Assembly: GCA_043777595.1 (NCBI GenBank)
Contig: JAYWHT010000056.1
Coordinates: forward strand, 1 to 43,887
Origin: JAYVJH01 sp043777595
Lineage (GTDB): Bacteria > Bacteroidota > Bacteroidia > Cytophagales > Spirosomataceae
DNA length: 43,887 bases
Reading direction: 5' to 3'
In this document: piece by piece, positions 40,691 through 43,887 of the stretch
Numbering within the stretch: position 1 is the stretch's first letter
Layout: each line of letters begins with the position of its first letter
The notes under the pieces: generated by a model
Told to the model about the DNA's origin: nothing
Databases searched by the model: none
What the model saw: the letters and a program-made list of their open reading frames with translations, nothing else
Made by a program: the position numbers and the translations under genes

Positions 40691-43363
40691 TTATTCTACA
40701 AATCTTTTCAGTTCATTTAGTTTCAATAACGCTTCTATGGGCGACAACGTATTGATGTCTAAGGTTTTGAGTTTAATTTTTAGCTCTTCTATTTTTGGGT
40801 CTTGGGGTTCAAAAATACTCATCTGAAAATTTGCCTTAGGCATTTCTTTGAGTTTATCGTTGGTTTCTTGGCGTTGGTGGCTTTTTTCTAAGGAGTGCAA
40901 AATGTCGTTGGCACGTAGTACGATTTCTTGCGGCATACCTGCCATTTGCGCCACATGAATACCAAAACTATGCTCGCTACCACCTTCTTTGAGTTTTCTA
41001 AGAAACACTACTTTATTACCAATTTCTTTGACAGCCACATTGTAGTTTTTGATTCGTCCAAAATCTTTTGTCAATTCGTTGAGTTCGTGATAGTGAGTAG
41101 CAAACAGGGTTTTGGCTCTAAATTTGGGGTGATTGTGCAAAAACTCTGCAATAGACCAAGCAATGCTCACGCCGTCGTAAGTACTTGTACCTCGCCCAAT
41201 TTCGTCCATCAACACCAAACTTCGTTCGCTGAGGTTGTTTAAGATGCTGGCCGTTTCGGTCATTTCTACCATAAACGTACTCTCGCCTCGGCTTAGGTTG
41301 TCGCTGGCCCCGACACGGGTAAAAATCTTGTCCACCAATCCGATTTCGGCTTCCGCCGCTGGCACATAGCTACCCATTTGTGCCATTAGCACTATCAAAG
41401 CCGTTTGCCGCAACAGTGCTGACTTTCCTGCCATGTTAGGGCCAGTAATAATGATAATCTGCTGACTGTCAGTGTCCAGAAACAAATCGTTCGGCACGTA
41501 GCTTTCGCCCAGTGGTAGTTGCTGCTCTATAACAGGGTGGCGGCCATCTTTGATGTTGAGCGTGGTTTCGTTACTGATGGTCGGCTTGGCATAATTGTTC
41601 TTTTTGGCTACTTTGGCAAACGAAGCCAAGGCATCTACGATGGCTATAATACGTGCATTTTGCTGAATTTGAGCCACATAGTCGTTGGCAGTCAAAATCA
41701 AATCATTAAAAATCCGTTGTTCAATCACAAAAATCTTATCTTCGGCACTTAGTATTTTTTCTTCATAAATTTTTAGTTCAGGCGTAATATACCGCTCGGC
41801 GTTTACGAGCGTTTGTTTTCTAATCCAATCGGCGGGTACTTTGTCTTTGTGCGAGTTGGTTACTTCCAGATAATACCCAAAAACTTTGTTATAGGCTATC
41901 TTCAAAGACGTTATACCCGTCCGCTCTATTTCTCTGTTTTGGGCTTGTAGCAAATAATCTTTACCCGAAAACGCCAACTGGTGCAGTTCGTCCAAGGCAG
42001 TATCTACGCCTGTTTTTACCATTCCGCCTTGGTTGGTCGTTACGGGAGGGTCTTCACGGAGTTCGGTTTCGATTTTATCCAACAAAAACTGGCAGGGGTT
42101 CAACTGGTCGGTGTATTTTTGAAGGTATTGGGTCTTGGGTCTCGGGTCTTGGGTTAGTGTATTTTCTTTACTCATTGACTCAACACTCAATAATTCAACG
42201 ATTGGCTTGATGTGGCTCAACGATTTTTTGAGTTGTAGCATCTCACGTGGGTTAATGCGCCGAGCCGATACCTTTGAAATAAGCCGTTCTAGGTCCCCAA
42301 TTTGTTTGAGGTATTGGGTCAATGTATCGAGTAGTTCTTCGTTTTCTAACAAAAAACCAACCGTATTGAGCCGTTCGTCGATGGGGGCTTTGTCTTTGAG
42401 TGGTAGCACGAGCCACTTCCTGAGCAAGCGTGCGCCCATGGGTGTAACGGTTTTGTCGAGAATGTCAATGAGCGGAATACCGCCCTCTTGTTGTGGAAAA
42501 ACGAGTTCGAGGTTTCGGATAGTAAATCGGTCGAGCCAAACGTATTTTTCTTCGTCTAATCTCGTTATTCTTGTAATATGCTTAATCTGGCGGTGTTCGG
42601 TATCGGCCAAGTAGCGCAAAATTATGCCAGCAGCGATGATACCCTCCGTCAGGTTTTCTATTCCAAAACCCTTTAAGGACGTTGTCTGAAAATGTTTGGT
42701 GAGGTGTTCATAGCCAAACTCATGCGTAAAAGCCCAATCTTCCATACCAAAAGTATGAAACTTATCGCCAAACTGAGCTGTAAATTGGTCTTTGTGTTTT
42801 TTGCAAAATAGTACTTCTGAGGGTGCGAAACTTTGGAGTAGTTTTTCGACGTACGGGCCCTTGCCTTGTGTTGTCAAAAATTCGCCTGTCGAAATATCTA
42901 AGAACGCCACGCCCAACTCGTTTTCGTTTTTGTAATGAACTGCCGCCAAGTAGTTGTTTTGGCGCAAGTCCAGCACATTGTCGTTGAACGAAACCCCAGG
43001 CGTAACGAGTTCGGTAACACCCCGCCTAACGATGCCTTTGGCCACGGCGGGGTCTTCGAGTTGGTCGCAGATAGCCACACGCTCGCCTGCACGCACGAGT
43101 TTTGGCAAATAATTGTCGAGCGAGTGATATGGAAAACCCGCCAGTTCTTCGTGTGCGCCGCCGTTGTTGCGCCGAGTGAGTACTATACCCAAAATACGGC
43201 TTGCTCTGACGGCATCTTCACCGAAGGTTTCATAAAAATCGCCAACCCTAAACAGCAACATTGCCCCTGGGTACTTGGATTTTATCTGGGCATACTGTCG
43301 GTTGAGCGGTGTTTCTTTCGCAGTTTTGTGTTTGTCGGGGTCAGTAGATGAAGGGCGAGCCAT
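40691..43363 (-). CDS. mutS: DNA mismatch repair protein MutS, with inserted segment
   Basis: This 890-residue MutS binds base mismatches and starts repair. The N-terminal domain carries the mismatch-probing motif LFRVGDFYETFGEDA near residue 37. The core has the Walker A VITGPNMAGKSALL near 636, Walker B-like SLVLMDEIGRGTSTYDG and the FATHYHEL motif. The helical core contains extra sequence at about residues 391-414 (SVESMSKENTLTQDPRPKTQYL), encoded by tandem 7-base units (42124-42191). Relatives have a plain helix connection there. The GT4 gene follows after 4 bases. Confidence 0.95.
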   Translation of the reverse strand: MARPSSTDPDKHKTAKETPLNRQYAQIKSKYPGAMLLFRVGDFYETFGEDAVRASRILGIVLTRRNNGGAHEELAGFPYHSLDNYLPKLVRAGERVAICDQLEDPAVAKGIVRRGVTELVTPGVSFNDNVLDLRQNNYLAAVHYKNENELGVAFLDISTGEFLTTQGKGPYVEKLLQSFAPSEVLFCKKHKDQFTAQFGDKFHTFGMEDWAFTHEFGYEHLTKHFQTTSLKGFGIENLTEGIIAAGIILRYLADTEHRQIKHITRITRLDEEKYVWLDRFTIRNLELVFPQQEGGIPLIDILDKTVTPMGARLLRKWLVLPLKDKAPIDERLNTVGFLLENEELLDTLTQYLKQIGDLERLISKVSARRINPREMLQLKKSLSHIKPIVELLSVESMSKENTLTQDPRPKTQYLQKYTDQLNPCQFLLDKIETELREDPPVTTNQGGMVKTGVDTALDELHQLAFSGKDYLLQAQNREIERTGITSLKIAYNKVFGYYLEVTNSHKDKVPADWIRKQTLVNAERYITPELKIYEEKILSAEDKIFVIEQRIFNDLILTANDYVAQIQQNARIIAIVDALASFAKVAKKNNYAKPTISNETTLNIKDGRHPVIEQQLPLGESYVPNDLFLDTDSQQIIIITGPNMAGKSALLRQTALIVLMAQMGSYVPAAEAEIGLVDKIFTRVGASDNLSRGESTFMVEMTETASILNNLSERSLVLMDEIGRGTSTYDGVSIAWSIAEFLHNHPKFRAKTLFATHYHELNELTKDFGRIKNYNVAVKEIGNKVVFLRKLKEGGSEHSFGIHVAQMAGMPQEIVLRANDILHSLEKSHQRQETNDKLKEMPKANFQMSIFEPQDPKIEELKIKLKTLDINTLSPIEALLKLNELKRFVE
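42124..42191. repeat. Heptamer arrays inside mutS
   Basis: Plus-strand units GGTATTG, GGTCTTG, GGTCTCG, GGTCTTG, GGTTAGT run gap-free at 42124-42158. A second set, ACTCAAC and ACTCAAT, stands at 42178-42191. Both are read in frame on the minus strand in the segment where MutS is longer than its family. Confidence 0.85.
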
Positions 43364-43384
43364 TGGTAGCGTGTTGTTTGGCTA

Positions 43385-43418
43385 CAAATATAAAACGATT
43401 TCTTAAAATTAGCCCAAA
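43385..43418 (-). promoter_or_regulatory. Promoter of mutS
   Basis: On the minus strand TTTG (43415-43418) and, 22 bases on, TATATTTG (43385-43392) lie 21 bases before the mutS ATG. Confidence 0.5.
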
Positions 43419-43518
43419 TTCTTGTTATGCGCTTGTTGTATTCAGAGATTTATATTGTATCTGAAATACATGATAATACTGTGCAGTAGGGGCTGTTTGC
43501 AAATTTAAACGGGGGTAG

Positions 43519-43551
43519 ATGGAAGTCTTCGCTTTGAGCGAAGACTTCCAT
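43519..43551. repeat. GAAGCC-family palindrome, copy 6
   Basis: Arms 43519-43533 (ATGGAAGTCTTCGCT) and 43537-43551 form 15 perfect pairs with loop TTG. A tail ATAAATAACGAAGAACCT follows from 43572, matching that of copy 5 with one base missing. It lies 61 bases after the stop of the broken gene and has no T-tract. Confidence 0.85.
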
Positions 43552-43611
43552 GGGCAAAATAAATTTTCTGGATAAATAACGAAGAACCTAAAATATTTAG
43601 AATAACACAAA

Positions 43612-43790
43612 CTACAAAGGTAGGGCCAAACCAAACACCAACTGAACGGCTTGGGTATTGCTTGTAATAATACCTCTCAAAGCGGCAGAAATTTCCACTT
43701 TATACTGAGACTGGTATTTGACACCAGCCATAGGAACTACACCAAATGTATTTTGATTACTAATGATTTCTGAAACCGCTACGTTACTGA
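43612..43790 (-). pseudogene. 3' fragment of a gene cut off by the terminal repeat
   Basis: On the minus strand an open frame runs from the repeat boundary (43790) to a stop at 43612-43614, giving about 59 residues. It reads like the last strands of an exported or outer-membrane protein (SVISNVAVSEIISNQN, then GVVPMAGVKYQSQY ... LVFGLALPL). Upstream, inside the 97-base repeat, the same frame meets a TGA (43843-43845), and no start is credible. The gene seems to be interrupted at the repeat. I do not recognise the family. Confidence 0.55.
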
Positions 43791-43887
43791 TAACGGATTG
43801 TGCTAGTAGAATTATTTTGAAAAAAGGGTAAAAATGGTTATCTCAAGGTTGCAAAACCAAAATAGAGATAACCATGAACCAGATAGT
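43791..43887. repeat. Right copy of 97-base terminal inverted repeat
   Basis: This is the exact reverse complement of bases 1-97. It holds the same hairpin (arms 43834-43844 and 43865-43875). On the plus strand an ATG at 43874-43876, overlapping the second arm, opens a frame MNQI that leaves the window. A longer frame from ATG 43834 is also open. The boundary at 43791 coincides with the point where the neighbouring gene becomes unreadable. Confidence 0.85.

Noticed and set aside
18265..43551. GAAGCC palindromes as simple intrinsic terminators.
   Set aside because: None has a T-tract after the stem in the direction of the preceding gene, unlike the real terminators at 7359-7388 and 9447-9484.
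1..43887. Linear plasmid, phage or large transposon with terminal inverted repeats.
   Set aside because: The interior is ordinary chromosomal housekeeping (hisF, ribH, mutS, cutC, xth) with no replication, capsid, integrase or transposase genes; the repeat is better explained by a repeated element at both contig ends.

Overview
The window looks like a chromosomal segment of a Bacteroidota bacterium, most likely of the Cytophagales. The gene content supports this: DUF4292, DUF2141, DUF5777, DUF5686-style carboxypeptidase-regulatory proteins, DUF6934 and an archaeal-lipid-type UbiA prenyltransferase. Base composition is moderately AT-rich, and many genes have a TAnnTTTG element, the Bacteroidota -7 promoter box, just upstream. 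The content is mostly housekeeping: hisF, ribH, mutS, mutS2, xth, cutC and the pol III delta prime gene. I see no prophage, CRISPR array, tRNA or rRNA. No stretch without a gene exceeds about 300 bases.

Layout. 1-97 and 43791-43887 are the same 97-base sequence in inverted orientation, probably the outer end of a mobile element or other repeat on which the assembly stops. 224-7351: DUF819 membrane protein, UbiA prenyltransferase, a small secreted protein, hisF, a DUF2141 protein, an MsbA-type ABC exporter and a large carboxypeptidase-regulatory protein. 7409-10208: a tiny lipoprotein, a DUF4143 ATPase with a long inverted repeat at its start, ribH and a YfgM-like TPR protein. 10424-14361: a cytidylyltransferase-HAD fusion, a Rieske/DUF5777/YceI operon and cutC. 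14582-20304: M16 peptidase, mutS2, a nucleoside-type MFS carrier and exonuclease III. 20381-24386: the TPR / DUF4292 lipoprotein / EnvC-like cell-envelope cluster. 24391-28471: methyltransferase, a YoeB toxin-antitoxin pair, two glycosyltransferases and a small protein/retropepsin pair. 28625-34574: large M16 peptidase, DUF6934 pair, and a PglA/PglC/PglD-like glycan operon. 34744-43363: holB-like gene, an antitoxin with a truncated VapC, a PspC/LiaF-like envelope-stress operon, rhodanese, YheT-like hydrolase, GT4 and mutS. 43612-43790 is the 3' piece of a broken gene.

Working together. Several groups serve the cell surface. The MsbA-like exporter, the EnvC/DUF4292/TPR cluster, the two glycosyltransferase groups and the PspC/LiaF operon all concern envelope assembly or stress. 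The Rieske/DUF5777/YceI operon looks like a periplasmic redox unit.

The most unusual signal is in small repeats rather than genes. First, degenerate 7-base tandem arrays, each with its own sequence, sit in an intergenic gap and also in frame inside hisF (directly after the catalytic Asp130), inside mutS, and at the extreme 5' ends of the adjacent DUF4292 and envC-like genes. Second, a family of at least six palindromes with a GAAGYCWTC core sits 10-65 bases after stop codons, none with a U-tract, and a related short palindrome is read in frame inside a glycosyltransferase. Both look like sequences that spread through this genome and are tolerated inside proteins.
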